Part shown: positions 6,909-15,729 of the stretch, piece by piece | Position numbering within the stretch: the stretch's first letter is position 1 | Layout: each line of letters starts with the position of its first letter | DNA from: Pelagisphaera sp964404745 | GTDB lineage: Bacteria > Verrucomicrobiota > Verrucomicrobiia > Opitutales > Opitutaceae | Assembly: GCA_964404745.1 (NCBI GenBank) | Contig: CAYOLG010000015.1 | Location: 47,260-111,259, forward strand | DNA length: 64,000 nucleotides | Direction: 5' to 3' | Position numbers and translations under genes: made by a program | The notes under the pieces: model-generated | Told to the model about the DNA's origin: nothing | What the model saw: only the letters and a program-made list of their open reading frames with translations | Database searches by the model: none

Positions 6909-9210
6909 ATTTCGCACGCGGGTGTTTTTGGCGCTCGCCCTACCCCTGTCGGTTTTGGCCACGGAACCGTGCGTGGATGAGTTGGAATTCTACAGTGAGT
7001 CGCTAGAGCGAAAGATGACGTTCTCTTTCGTTCGACCCGCCGATGAGGTAGCGGCTAAGGGCTCCGTTCTCTTCTTGTTGCATGGCCGCGGGCGAAATCA
7101 TGCTTCCCTCCTGGATCGGCCCGAATGCCGCAGCGCTCTGCTTTCGGCCAAGCACTGGACGATTCTGCCGGACGGCGAGGATGGGTGGTATATCAATTCC
7201 CCCGAGATAGAGACGGATCGTTACGGCGACTACCTTGAAGAAGTGCTCGCATTCGCCACAGATGAGCTTGGCCTATCGAAGGACCCCAAACGTCGAGCCA
7301 TCAGCGGTTGGTCGATGGGGGGATATGGAGCCGCGCGCTACGCAGTGGATCATCCTGGCAGATTTGGCACGGTGGTGGGATTGATCGGGGTGCTCGATTT
7401 TCCACGACAGGAAACCTTGCCCGAGGGGCAAAACTACACCGTCCCTACAGCGCGATTTGGATCGGATCCAGCAGTTTGGAGCAAACTAAATCCCATTAAC
7501 GCGGTCGCAAAACTGGCCGACTCTCGATTGATGTTGATTACTGGTTCCACTGCGTTCGATCGAACCATGAACTACAATTTTGCCGCGCGGGCCCGTCAGG
7601 CGGGCGCGGATACACGAGTGGTGGAACTCACGGGCGGGCACACCATCGAGGTGGTCACTGCCGCCCTTCCCATCGCCCTGCAATTCGTCGATGAATCTTT
7701 TGGCAAGGCGGCCCAGCCATCACGAGCTTCAATCCGACGCAAGGCGCAACTGCGAGAGCGGCGACTCATTTTCAACAACGACAGTGGCGGGGATGCCCGG
7801 GTACCCGCCGCCCCTACTATGACGCCAGAAGCTTTTCTGGCTCCCCGCATTGCCCCGCTGGCCGGTTCGCAGGTTGATGGTATTGCCTTGGATACTACCG
7901 CAGGCACCTTTGGCGTCTTCGGGCACCGGACTAAAGTTGCGGAAATGTTTACCACGCGTGAGGGACGCTACCGTTACAACATCCTGCCAGACTTTCTGAA
8001 ACTGGATACCGACCCGCTTAGCGAAACCATTAAATTCGCCCGCCAACACAAGATGGAAGTCTACTGGGTCCAACGCATGGATGACACCCACGACGCATCT
8101 AATCCCATACTCTTTCCCGACTTCAAGCGCAAGCATCCTGAAGCTCTCTTCGGCACATCCGACAACCCGCCTAAACGCGGCAAGTGGTCGGGAGTCGACT
8201 ACGCCCACCCGGCTGTCCGTGACCTGGCTTACGCCATTGTCGCGGAAGTAGCGGAGAATTACGACGTTGACGGAATCGAACTCGACTTCTGGCGACATCC
8301 GGTCTTCTTCAAGCGCTCCTCCCGGGGGGAGGACCTGAGACCGGAGGACCTGGCCCTGATGACCGACGTCATTCGTCGCATTCGCTTCAAATTGGACGAG
8401 GTGGGCCGGGCTCGCGGGAAACACCTGCTCCTCAATATCAAATATCCCGACTCAGTCGGGTATTGCCGCAAAATCGGCCTGGATATTGAACTATGGCTTA
8501 AAGAGGGGCTCGTGGATACGCTCGTGCCGGGCGGATACTTTCAACTCAATCCTTGGCAAACCAGTGTCGAACTGGGCAAAAAGTACAATGTGCCGGTCTG
8601 GGCCTGTTTGGCTGAGAACCGGGTGCGCGATCCGCGCGGAAACACGGCGCGGAAAAGTGCGGCCGCGTTGCGGGCCCGGGCGGCGGCCGCATGGGCAGCT
8701 GGCGTCGATACCATTGAAATGTTCAACCACTTCGACCCTCATCAGTCCTACTGGAGCGAACTAGGCTCGCCGGATTCGCTACGCGACCTGCCGAAAACCT
8801 ACTTCGTCAGCGTGCAAGGAGAAGGCAGCGCTCGGAGTTGGGTGCCCGCCGATGAATACATCACGCTTCCGGGCCTTACACCCGATGAGCCAGACACAAT
8901 TCCGAGTGGCGGCGCAGTCGCATACGATATCTATCTAGGAGATGATCTACGCAAACCCTCTGCCCTAACGCCTCGTATTCGCATACAGATTTCGGATACA
9001 ATGGGTACGACCGAAGTAGAGGTAACCTGGCGCGGCGACAAGCTGCAATTGCGACCAGACGGCCCAGGAGATTTTACAGCGGATCTGGATCCGATGAGTA
9101 TCACGCCAGGACGTCACCGCGTTGAAGTGGGTAATCCGGGTGATTCGAATGTCGAAATTGGCGACCTCATGATTGAGCTCATTCAGACCGCAGGACATCT
9201 ATCGAACTGA
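6874..9210 (+). CDS. Secreted esterase fused to a glycosidase-like TIM barrel
   Basis: Up to 778 residues (TTG 6874); GTG 6922 gives a tighter signal peptide (FLALALPLSVLA) and avoids overlap with a repeat. Numbering here is from 6874. Residues 45-275 are an alpha/beta-hydrolase domain of the esterase-D type: oxyanion-side HGRGRNH at 70-76, nucleophile Ser147 in GWSMGGYGAARYAVDHP, and His256 in ELTGGHT. Residues 296-665 resemble the family-10-like glycosyl hydrolase (GHL) barrel, with DGIELDFWRHP at 466-476 as the likely acidic catalytic strand. A beta-rich tail follows (670-778). The combination suggests removal of an ester group and attack on the glycan by one extracytoplasmic protein. Domain calls are good; the activity is inferred. 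Confidence 0.75.
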   Translation: MYRTQRHIHFLSFRTRVFLALALPLSVLATEPCVDELEFYSESLERKMTFSFVRPADEVAAKGSVLFLLHGRGRNHASLLDRPECRSALLSAKHWTILPDGEDGWYINSPEIETDRYGDYLEEVLAFATDELGLSKDPKRRAISGWSMGGYGAARYAVDHPGRFGTVVGLIGVLDFPRQETLPEGQNYTVPTARFGSDPAVWSKLNPINAVAKLADSRLMLITGSTAFDRTMNYNFAARARQAGADTRVVELTGGHTIEVVTAALPIALQFVDESFGKAAQPSRASIRRKAQLRERRLIFNNDSGGDARVPAAPTMTPEAFLAPRIAPLAGSQVDGIALDTTAGTFGVFGHRTKVAEMFTTREGRYRYNILPDFLKLDTDPLSETIKFARQHKMEVYWVQRMDDTHDASNPILFPDFKRKHPEALFGTSDNPPKRGKWSGVDYAHPAVRDLAYAIVAEVAENYDVDGIELDFWRHPVFFKRSSRGEDLRPEDLALMTDVIRRIRFKLDEVGRARGKHLLLNIKYPDSVGYCRKIGLDIELWLKEGLVDTLVPGGYFQLNPWQTSVELGKKYNVPVWACLAENRVRDPRGNTARKSAAALRARAAAAWAAGVDTIEMFNHFDPHQSYWSELGSPDSLRDLPKTYFVSVQGEGSARSWVPADEYITLPGLTPDEPDTIPSGGAVAYDIYLGDDLRKPSALTPRIRIQISDTMGTTEVEVTWRGDKLQLRPDGPGDFTADLDPMSITPGRHRVEVGNPGDSNVEIGDLMIELIQTAGHLSN

Positions 9211-9435
9211 TGCCAGGTTATGAATAAATGTCCTAGGTAAACAAAACCTCAATCGAGTTGAGCCATGCTTTCTGGCAAAGTGAGACCGCTACAGGAGGAG
9301 TTCCGAATGGCGCAATGCACGCAATTTCAAACACTGCCACGCTTACCGCTTTGGTTACCGAATATCCCAACTTCAATTGCCCTATTCCCTTTTCTGATAA
9401 AAAATGCAGCAGGCTGCTAAGCAGCGAAACCTTTA

Positions 9436-10491
9436 ATGCCACATCCCAGCATGGAACGATTATTACTAGCTTTATATATCAATACAGCCCTAGCTTCACT
9501 CGGCTTTACAGGCTCCACACTGCAGGCAGAAACGGTAAAGATTCTGGTGTCGGCAACATTTGCCGATGGCATGCAGCCGTTAGTCGAACAATACCCCGAT
9601 CTCCAACTGGTAAGCTTCAGCTCCAGTGAAGAGGCTTTGAGGGAGATAAGCGATGCGGATGCCTTAGTCGGTTTAACGGCGGCAGATCCTGCCGGCGAGT
9701 TTCTAAAAGCCGGGAAGCGCATTAAATGGCTTGCTCACGGGAGCGCCGGAGTTGAGGAGACCTTGTCTGATCCTGCGGTGAGAAACGCTGATTTTATTCT
9801 GACCAACATGAAGATCATTCAAGGTCCCCAGATTGCAGACCACGCAATGGCGTTGCTTTTGAACCTTACTCGAGATTTGAAACACTTCAACAAGAAGATG
9901 GAAACCGGTTGGCATCGGCAATCTGATCTCCCCATGATCCAGCTAAGGGGCAAGACGATGCTGGTTGTAGGGCTCGGCGGGATCGGGACTCAAGTGGCTG
10001 AGCGAGCCTTTGCCTTCGGGATGCGAATTCTGTCAGTCGACCCCAAAGACATTCCCTACATGCGAGCCGTGGAATACGTGGGAACGCCCGACGAACTCGA
10101 TGAACTACTTGGGCAGGCTGACGTAGTGGTCAATTGCGCTCCCCATACACCTGAGACAGAAAAGATGTTCGGTCCCGTTCAGTTTTCCGCCATGAAAGAC
10201 GGGGTCTATTTTATCAATGTCTCGCGAGGGGCCATTGTGGATACGGATGCGCTGACGATGGCCTTACGTTCGGGTAAGGTTCGAGCGGCGGGTCTGGACG
10301 TGGTCGATCCAGAACCTCTACCCAATGATCATCCCCTATGGTCCATGTCCAACGTTACCATTACCCCCCACCTCGCGACCTTATCCGATGGCCGGATCGA
10401 ACAGTATCAAAAGGCGTTTAACGACAACGTGGCACGGTTTATGTCTGGCCGCCCGTTGCGGAATATCGTCGATAAGCAAAAAGGATATTAG
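9436..10491 (+). CDS. Exported D-2-hydroxyacid dehydrogenase
   Basis: 351 residues. The NAD-binding glycine motif GLGGIG is at 179-184 and the family's catalytic residues are present: Arg264 (NVSRGAIVDT), Glu293 (DPEP) and His312 (TPHLATLSDG). Members reduce 2-oxoacids to D-2-hydroxyacids, or the reverse, with NAD(P)H. The odd feature is the N-terminus: residues 6-31 read as a Sec signal peptide ending in TLQA, although most homologues are cytoplasmic and need a soluble nicotinamide cofactor. ATG 9436 is the start that includes it; the core domain begins near TVKILVSA. Flanked by an intergenic stretch of 225 bases in which nothing was recognised and by a convergent gene. Enzyme family secure, export likely, substrate unknown. 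Confidence 0.85.
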   Translation: MPHPSMERLLLALYINTALASLGFTGSTLQAETVKILVSATFADGMQPLVEQYPDLQLVSFSSSEEALREISDADALVGLTAADPAGEFLKAGKRIKWLAHGSAGVEETLSDPAVRNADFILTNMKIIQGPQIADHAMALLLNLTRDLKHFNKKMETGWHRQSDLPMIQLRGKTMLVVGLGGIGTQVAERAFAFGMRILSVDPKDIPYMRAVEYVGTPDELDELLGQADVVVNCAPHTPETEKMFGPVQFSAMKDGVYFINVSRGAIVDTDALTMALRSGKVRAAGLDVVDPEPLPNDHPLWSMSNVTITPHLATLSDGRIEQYQKAFNDNVARFMSGRPLRNIVDKQKGY

Positions 10492-10523
10492 AACCTATAC
10501 CAAAAACTATCTTGGATGCCGAT

Positions 10524-11741
10524 CTATTCTTTTTTCGTTCCCGCCCAAAGACCTCCTTCGCTTTTAAAGACCGCCACAAGCCGAAACCCGATATCTTCCG
10601 CTCCGTCCAAGGCCGGATGACTCATTCTGGAGAGAAGATTGGCATGCGATAATCGGGCCAAATAGCAGCCACCCGTCATAGTCATCGCTTGGTTGCTTTC
10701 CGCGCCAAGTTGCTCAAGTGGCAACGGACTGGCCGATCGCGGCCCATTGGAGCGGGTTTCATATTGGGCGTTATTCGTCCAGTTCCAAACCCAAACATTG
10801 CCAAGCATATCGTGGAGGCCACGGTCGGTAGCCGGAAAAGCTTTCACCGGCGAGCTGCGAGCAAAGCCATCACGGTATTGTTCGTGTATCCAAGCATAGT
10901 CTTGCAAATCTGCGGTGCCGAAGTTCATACGCTTCCCTAGGCCGTCAAATTGGTTGCCCCAAGGGAATAGGCAAATCCGGTCGCTATACGATTCCGGGCG
11001 GGCGGCCAGCAGCCACTCTTCCTTGGTGGGCAAGCGAAAGAACACGCCCGTCTTTTCATTCAGCCAAGCCGCAAAATTCATGGCATCAAACCAGCTTACT
11101 TGCACGACTGGATGGCCGGGTTCGCTCATCGGGTAAACTTGGAGGTCCCAAGAGTTGGCGAATCCCTGCATCCACTGGGCTTGGGAATCGACTATCCAGC
11201 CCGTAGCGTACCGTTCAACCGTCGTTCGATATCCCGTATCTCTCACGAAGGCGGCGAAGAGGGCGTTCGAGATGATCGTTTCAGACATGAAGAAGATGTA
11301 GCCCACGGAAACGGTATCCCGACGCTCGGTATCGAACATAGCTTCCCACCGACGCAGATCCCCACTTCGGTTTGGTACGCCAAGTATCCGGTCTTTCAAT
11401 TCCGATGTAATTCCATCGATATATTGCCCTCCATCGATGCGACGGAAACGAAGCTCCAAACCATCGCCCAAGTCTACCGATGCGATTCCGTCCCCGGCGA
11501 AGAACGCTTCCTCGCCGTCGTATCTCCATGGGCGGCTTTGCAATCGTTCCGTTTCATATGTGGCCGCTTGTTGCAAAAACGATTCTCTTGAACCATATTG
11601 ATCCGCACTGAGATTTTTCGGAAGCGGTTTAATTGTATCCGTAATCTCCTGACTCATAGTCCATTCGGTTCCGACCCTAAGGATCATCAAAACCCAAAGC
11701 AAGCGACTCATACGAGATCGTGAAACGCTGGGCAGAAGCAT
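10524..11741 (-). CDS. FGE/SUMF1-fold protein lacking the catalytic cysteines
   Basis: About 405 residues from ATG 11741; ATG 11711 is an alternative. Both leave a short hydrophobic N-terminal export segment (SRLLWVLMILR). The domain beginning near DGLELRFRRIDGG and ending in DIGFRLVAV has the formylglycine-generating-enzyme sulfatase fold: VQVSWFDAMNFAAWL, RLPTKEEW and LGNVWVWNW are classic blocks. In true FGEs the block after the GG carries two cysteines (pattern GGSWLC...YC); here it reads GGCYLARLSHANLLSR, with alanine at both positions. It is therefore unlikely to activate sulfatases and may be a binding or other non-heme-iron relative. It begins 14 bases after the SGNH/TPR gene and ends the minus-strand operon. 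Confidence 0.82.
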   Translation of the reverse strand: MLLPSVSRSRMSRLLWVLMILRVGTEWTMSQEITDTIKPLPKNLSADQYGSRESFLQQAATYETERLQSRPWRYDGEEAFFAGDGIASVDLGDGLELRFRRIDGGQYIDGITSELKDRILGVPNRSGDLRRWEAMFDTERRDTVSVGYIFFMSETIISNALFAAFVRDTGYRTTVERYATGWIVDSQAQWMQGFANSWDLQVYPMSEPGHPVVQVSWFDAMNFAAWLNEKTGVFFRLPTKEEWLLAARPESYSDRICLFPWGNQFDGLGKRMNFGTADLQDYAWIHEQYRDGFARSSPVKAFPATDRGLHDMLGNVWVWNWTNNAQYETRSNGPRSASPLPLEQLGAESNQAMTMTGGCYLARLSHANLLSRMSHPALDGAEDIGFRLVAVFKSEGGLWAGTKKE

Positions 11742-11755
11742 CTGTATACTCAAAG

Positions 11756-14263
11756 TCAATTGACGCGTATGGGTTTCCCGCTCTCGTAGGCGGGAATACA
11801 TTGCCGAATTAGGTTGGAGAGGCCTTGATTGCCATTGGCTTCCGCCAGTCGTAAAGCCCTTCGGGCCGTTTCCAGGGCTTCATCGAATCGACGGTTTTCC
11901 GCGTACGCCGCTGCCAATACTTGCTGAAAATCGGGATCATCTGGAGCCAAGAACACGGCGCGCTTAGCCAATCGCTCCGCCTCAGCTCCATCTCTCCACT
12001 GCCCGTCTTTCGCAGTCGCCTTGACCCAAGCCAGTTCGCGAAGAATCTTCACGTTGTTTGGCTCCCGCTCCAGTCCGGACTCAAACACTTCCATGGCTTC
12101 CTTTCTCCGTCCGCTAACGTCCAATGCCAGTCCCAGTATCGAGTGACCTTCCCTAATTTCCGGATCGGCCGCCAGCTGCTCGCGCAAATAGTGGATAGCC
12201 TCCTCGAAACGCCCCTGCCTAACCAAAAGCTGTACGAAATTCGATCGGGCAACGACAAAATCAGGATCCAGGTCCATAGCCCTTTTATAGAGCTCCAAAG
12301 CTGTATCGTATTCATTTTTCTGGGCCAATAGCTGAGCTTCTTGATTGAGGGCTTGGGGATTATCCGGGTCTGCCAATGACCAGCTCTGAGCGATCCGCAG
12401 AGCCTGCGGCGCCTGCCTATTTTTAAGCAGCGTCTCAATCATTAAAGTCCGCGATTTCTCGTGCTTGGGATCAATGCGGAGGGCTGCTTTCAATTGCTCT
12501 ATCGCTTCGTTGGCCTTTCCCCGAGTCTCCAGAATCGAGGCATACACGTGATGAAAGTCCGGATCTTCCGGATGATCCTCCAAGAGCTTCTGGTTGTAGC
12601 GAACGGCTTCGTCGAACCGCTTCCCGTTGAAAAGCATAAGTAGGTACGCGTTGCGGGCCTCGATGGCATAGGGATTCAACTCCAGAATTTCTAGAAGGCG
12701 GTCTTCCGCTTCGTCGATGTCGTTCATGAGGACCGATAGAAGGCTGAGCTGATATTGGGCCTCTATATTCTTGGGAAAGTCCTGAACTACTGACCGGAGT
12801 AGCTCCCGAGCTTTACCCTGCTCACCTCGATCAGCCAGAAACTGGCTCAGCAATCTTTTAAGATCGGCATTGCCTGGCCGCTTTTCCAAGGCGGCTTCGT
12901 ACAAGGCTAAACTTTTCTCCCTGGCTTCAGGCGTGAGCTGGACTTCCATTTCCCGTACTTGCCGCCGCCTAAATAACTGTTTCTCCCGATGATTCCACTG
13001 ATTGGTGTAGGGGACCTTACTCAACAGCTGTTCGGTGATCTCTCGGGAGATTCGTAGTTCATCCCATGGCGTGAATGCCAACTCGGAGAATATCTTTCCC
13101 CTTGAAATCGGTAACGATTCGGCAGCTCCCAGTTGCGAGACTACGGCCTCGGAAAAAGCAGAGGCCACCTTGTAATTCCCTTCTGAGGACAGGTGCACAT
13201 GATCGTAGAATTCGGCATCTCCCGGGATGTTGAAGCCACCGCGATCGCTTTGCTCGAAAACCTTTTCCGAATCCACCAGAGTGACATGAGCGCTTTGCTC
13301 ACCCGCCAACCGTCGAATAATTCCATTCAACTGGCTATCCGCGCGCATCCGAAGCCCATCCAAATCTCTAGCTTCTTTGAATGCTGCCAACGCCCCCTCG
13401 ACATCTCCCCTCCCTTGTAGGGCAATGCCCTTCTGGTAACTCGCTTTGGCATCCCCATCGTCCCCTGAGATAAAAGGCGGGCAATCCAAAAGATTAACCG
13501 CCACCGTGGACAACAGAACCTGGCAATCCTCGATAGCAGCAGCCGAAAGCATGTCGCTCAAATTCCGCTCGAAGTGCCGGTAAACCGTCTGCAGTCGATC
13601 GTCGTCCTCGAAAACGGCATTCTCCAGATAGAAATCCATGCCTTTCCAGGTTCCCGAAGCCACCTGGTGTCTGCCTGCAAGCATAACCAGCATCTGGTAT
13701 AATCGCAGCGACTTGAGAGAATTGCTTAAACGGAGAAAACTAAGATTGTCGCCAAAACCTGTGTACAAACTCCCCGCCCCGTAAGGACCGGCGACTTCAT
13801 TATTCCCCATGTAAACCACCAGAAAATCGGGATCATACTCCAGACAGGCTTTAGCCACCGGCAGCATGACATGCGAGTTCACCGCGGAAATGGCGGCATT
13901 GATTACCTCAATCCTTCGCTCAGGGTGGGCCTTCTCCAGCATTACTTGAATCTGATTGGCCATGCCATACTCCGGAGCTGGGTACCCATGGGCAGCCGAA
14001 CCACCCAAAACAAATACTCTTATCGAACCGGGCTCTTTCTTCGCCGGGAACTGAATCGACTTCATAGGCCGAGCCACGGACCAAGGAAAGTAGCTGAAGG
14101 TAAAGGGCCAATTGTTCCGAACTATTCCCTTTTCCTCATGAAAGACGCTGGTATTGTACCCGAAGCCAACGAGCCGGAGCCCCGATTCCAGAAGGGCGAT
14201 TAAGGCTAGCGGAACAATCAATACAGTAACTGTCTTGAAAGCAAATAACTTGAAACGACTCAT
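11756..14263 (-). CDS. Membrane-anchored SGNH hydrolase-like protein with TPR array
   Basis: 835 residues. A single N-terminal membrane segment (residues 12-27) anchors the protein. SGNH/GDSL-type landmarks follow: Ser89 in VLGGSAAHG, Asn154 in GNNEVAG, and Asp354/His357 in YDHVHLSSEG. An insertion around 270-305 resembles one TPR unit, and residues 430-820 are tandem tetratricopeptide repeats of about 34 residues (for example LDPDFVVARSNFVQLLVRQG). The hydrolase part may act on acyl or acetyl esters; the TPRs probably mediate protein contacts. The ATG overlaps the stop of the DUF1501 gene by four bases (ATGA), showing translational coupling. Function unknown beyond these domains. Confidence 0.8.
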   Translation of the reverse strand: MSRFKLFAFKTVTVLIVPLALIALLESGLRLVGFGYNTSVFHEEKGIVRNNWPFTFSYFPWSVARPMKSIQFPAKKEPGSIRVFVLGGSAAHGYPAPEYGMANQIQVMLEKAHPERRIEVINAAISAVNSHVMLPVAKACLEYDPDFLVVYMGNNEVAGPYGAGSLYTGFGDNLSFLRLSNSLKSLRLYQMLVMLAGRHQVASGTWKGMDFYLENAVFEDDDRLQTVYRHFERNLSDMLSAAAIEDCQVLLSTVAVNLLDCPPFISGDDGDAKASYQKGIALQGRGDVEGALAAFKEARDLDGLRMRADSQLNGIIRRLAGEQSAHVTLVDSEKVFEQSDRGGFNIPGDAEFYDHVHLSSEGNYKVASAFSEAVVSQLGAAESLPISRGKIFSELAFTPWDELRISREITEQLLSKVPYTNQWNHREKQLFRRRQVREMEVQLTPEAREKSLALYEAALEKRPGNADLKRLLSQFLADRGEQGKARELLRSVVQDFPKNIEAQYQLSLLSVLMNDIDEAEDRLLEILELNPYAIEARNAYLLMLFNGKRFDEAVRYNQKLLEDHPEDPDFHHVYASILETRGKANEAIEQLKAALRIDPKHEKSRTLMIETLLKNRQAPQALRIAQSWSLADPDNPQALNQEAQLLAQKNEYDTALELYKRAMDLDPDFVVARSNFVQLLVRQGRFEEAIHYLREQLAADPEIREGHSILGLALDVSGRRKEAMEVFESGLEREPNNVKILRELAWVKATAKDGQWRDGAEAERLAKRAVFLAPDDPDFQQVLAAAYAENRRFDEALETARRALRLAEANGNQGLSNLIRQCIPAYESGKPIRVN

Positions 14264-15729
14264 GCCAAAATCGGTTTGATCAGCTCGCCATGCACATCGG
14301 TCAAACGGTAATCGCGACCTTGGAAACGGTAGGTCAGACGTTCGTGATTAATACCCAACTGATGTAGCATCGTCGCGTGTAAGTCATGGATCGATACAGG
14401 GTTCTCAGTGATGTTGTAGCTATACTCGTCGGTAGCGCCATAACTCATGCCCGGCTTGATTCCAGCTCCCGCCATCCAGATGGTGAAGCAGCGCGGGTGG
14501 TGATCGCGACCGTAGGTGGTATCGGTTAATTCGCCTTGAGAATAGATCGTACGCCCGAACTCGCCGCCCCAAACCACTAGCGTATCATCGAGCATGCCCC
14601 GCTGTTTTAGATCCTTGATTAAGGCGGCCGAGGCTTGGTCCACGTCGTAGCATTGTCCTGGCAGCTCTTGCGGTAGCGTTGAATGCTGATCCCAGCCCAT
14701 GTGGAATAGCTGCACGAAGCGAACACCCCGCTCAGCCAGGCGCCGAGCCAGCAATGCGTTGGCTGCGAAGGTCCCGGGATTTCGAGCTTCCGGACCATAC
14801 ATGTCGAGAATGTGATCAGGCTCGTCAGACACGTCCGTCAATTCCGGTACGCTACTTTGCATCCGATAGGCCAATTCGTACTGGGCAATCCGGCTCTGGA
14901 TTTCAGCATCGCCCGTTTTCTGCAAGTGCTGGTCGTTTAGCTCAGCGAGCTCATCCAACATTTGACGACGCATGGAACGGGAAATTCCTGGAGGATCCTG
15001 CAAGAAGAGTACTGGATCGGCTGCCGAGCGAAGTTTCACGCCAGCATAAGAGGTGGGCATAAACCCGGAACCCCAGAGGCGATCATACAAAGGCTGACAC
15101 GAGGGGCGACCGGTGCCCCGGGAAGTTAAGGCAATGAAAGCCGGCAAATCGCGGTTCATGCTTCCCAGGCCATAACTCATCCACGAACCGATACTTGGTC
15201 GCCCCGCCAGCTGGAAGCCGGTTTGGAAAAAGGTGATGGCTGGATCGTGATTGATCTGCTCCGTGTGCATCGACTTGATGAAGCAGATTTCATCGACGAT
15301 GGAGGCCGTATGCGGCATAAGCTCGCTAACCGTGGCCCCGCTTTGACCGTGTCGGCTGAATTTGAAGATCGAACTGGCGACCGGGAAACGATCTTGTCCG
15401 CTAGTCATACCGGTCAACCGCTGGCCCATGCGAATAGAGTCGGGCAGATCATGCCCGCGAACCTGGTCCATATAGGGCTTGTAATCGAACAGATCCAGCT
15501 GTGACGGGCCTCCCGATTGAAACAGGTAGATTACTCGCTTAGCCTTAGGGGCGAAATGAGGTCCAAATGGGATCGCTCGTGATTCAGTAGAACCATCGCT
15601 CGCGTATCCATTTTCTCCAAGCAATGAGCTAAGAGCCGCAACGCCAATGCCCTTTCCCACAGTTGAGAAAAACCGGCGCCGACTTTGGGTCATTGCGTAT
15701 CGATAAAGCGGATTCTCTGAATTATTCAT
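14260..15729 (-). CDS. DUF1501 family protein, Tat-exported partner of PSD1 protein
   Basis: 489 residues. ATG 15729 is chosen because GAGG stands about 11 bases upstream; the earlier in-frame ATG 15744 has no such site. The N-terminus carries a twin-arginine signal (QSRRRFFSTVGKGIG), followed by VIYLFQSGGPSQLDLFDYKP, the family signature, and DDTLVVWGGEFGRTIYSQG and RDHHPRCFTIWMAGAGIKPG near the C-terminus. DUF1501 proteins have an alkaline-phosphatase/sulfatase-like fold and nearly always sit next to PSD1 cytochrome-like proteins in Planctomycetes and Verrucomicrobia; the pair's function is not established. It overlaps the upstream PSD1 gene by eight bases and the downstream TPR gene by four. 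Confidence 0.92.
   Translation of the reverse strand: MNNSENPLYRYAMTQSRRRFFSTVGKGIGVAALSSLLGENGYASDGSTESRAIPFGPHFAPKAKRVIYLFQSGGPSQLDLFDYKPYMDQVRGHDLPDSIRMGQRLTGMTSGQDRFPVASSIFKFSRHGQSGATVSELMPHTASIVDEICFIKSMHTEQINHDPAITFFQTGFQLAGRPSIGSWMSYGLGSMNRDLPAFIALTSRGTGRPSCQPLYDRLWGSGFMPTSYAGVKLRSAADPVLFLQDPPGISRSMRRQMLDELAELNDQHLQKTGDAEIQSRIAQYELAYRMQSSVPELTDVSDEPDHILDMYGPEARNPGTFAANALLARRLAERGVRFVQLFHMGWDQHSTLPQELPGQCYDVDQASAALIKDLKQRGMLDDTLVVWGGEFGRTIYSQGELTDTTYGRDHHPRCFTIWMAGAGIKPGMSYGATDEYSYNITENPVSIHDLHATMLHQLGINHERLTYRFQGRDYRLTDVHGELIKPILA

Noticed and set aside
10524..11741. Formylglycine-generating enzyme for the sulfatase
   Set aside because: Fold matches, but alanines replace the catalytic cysteines.
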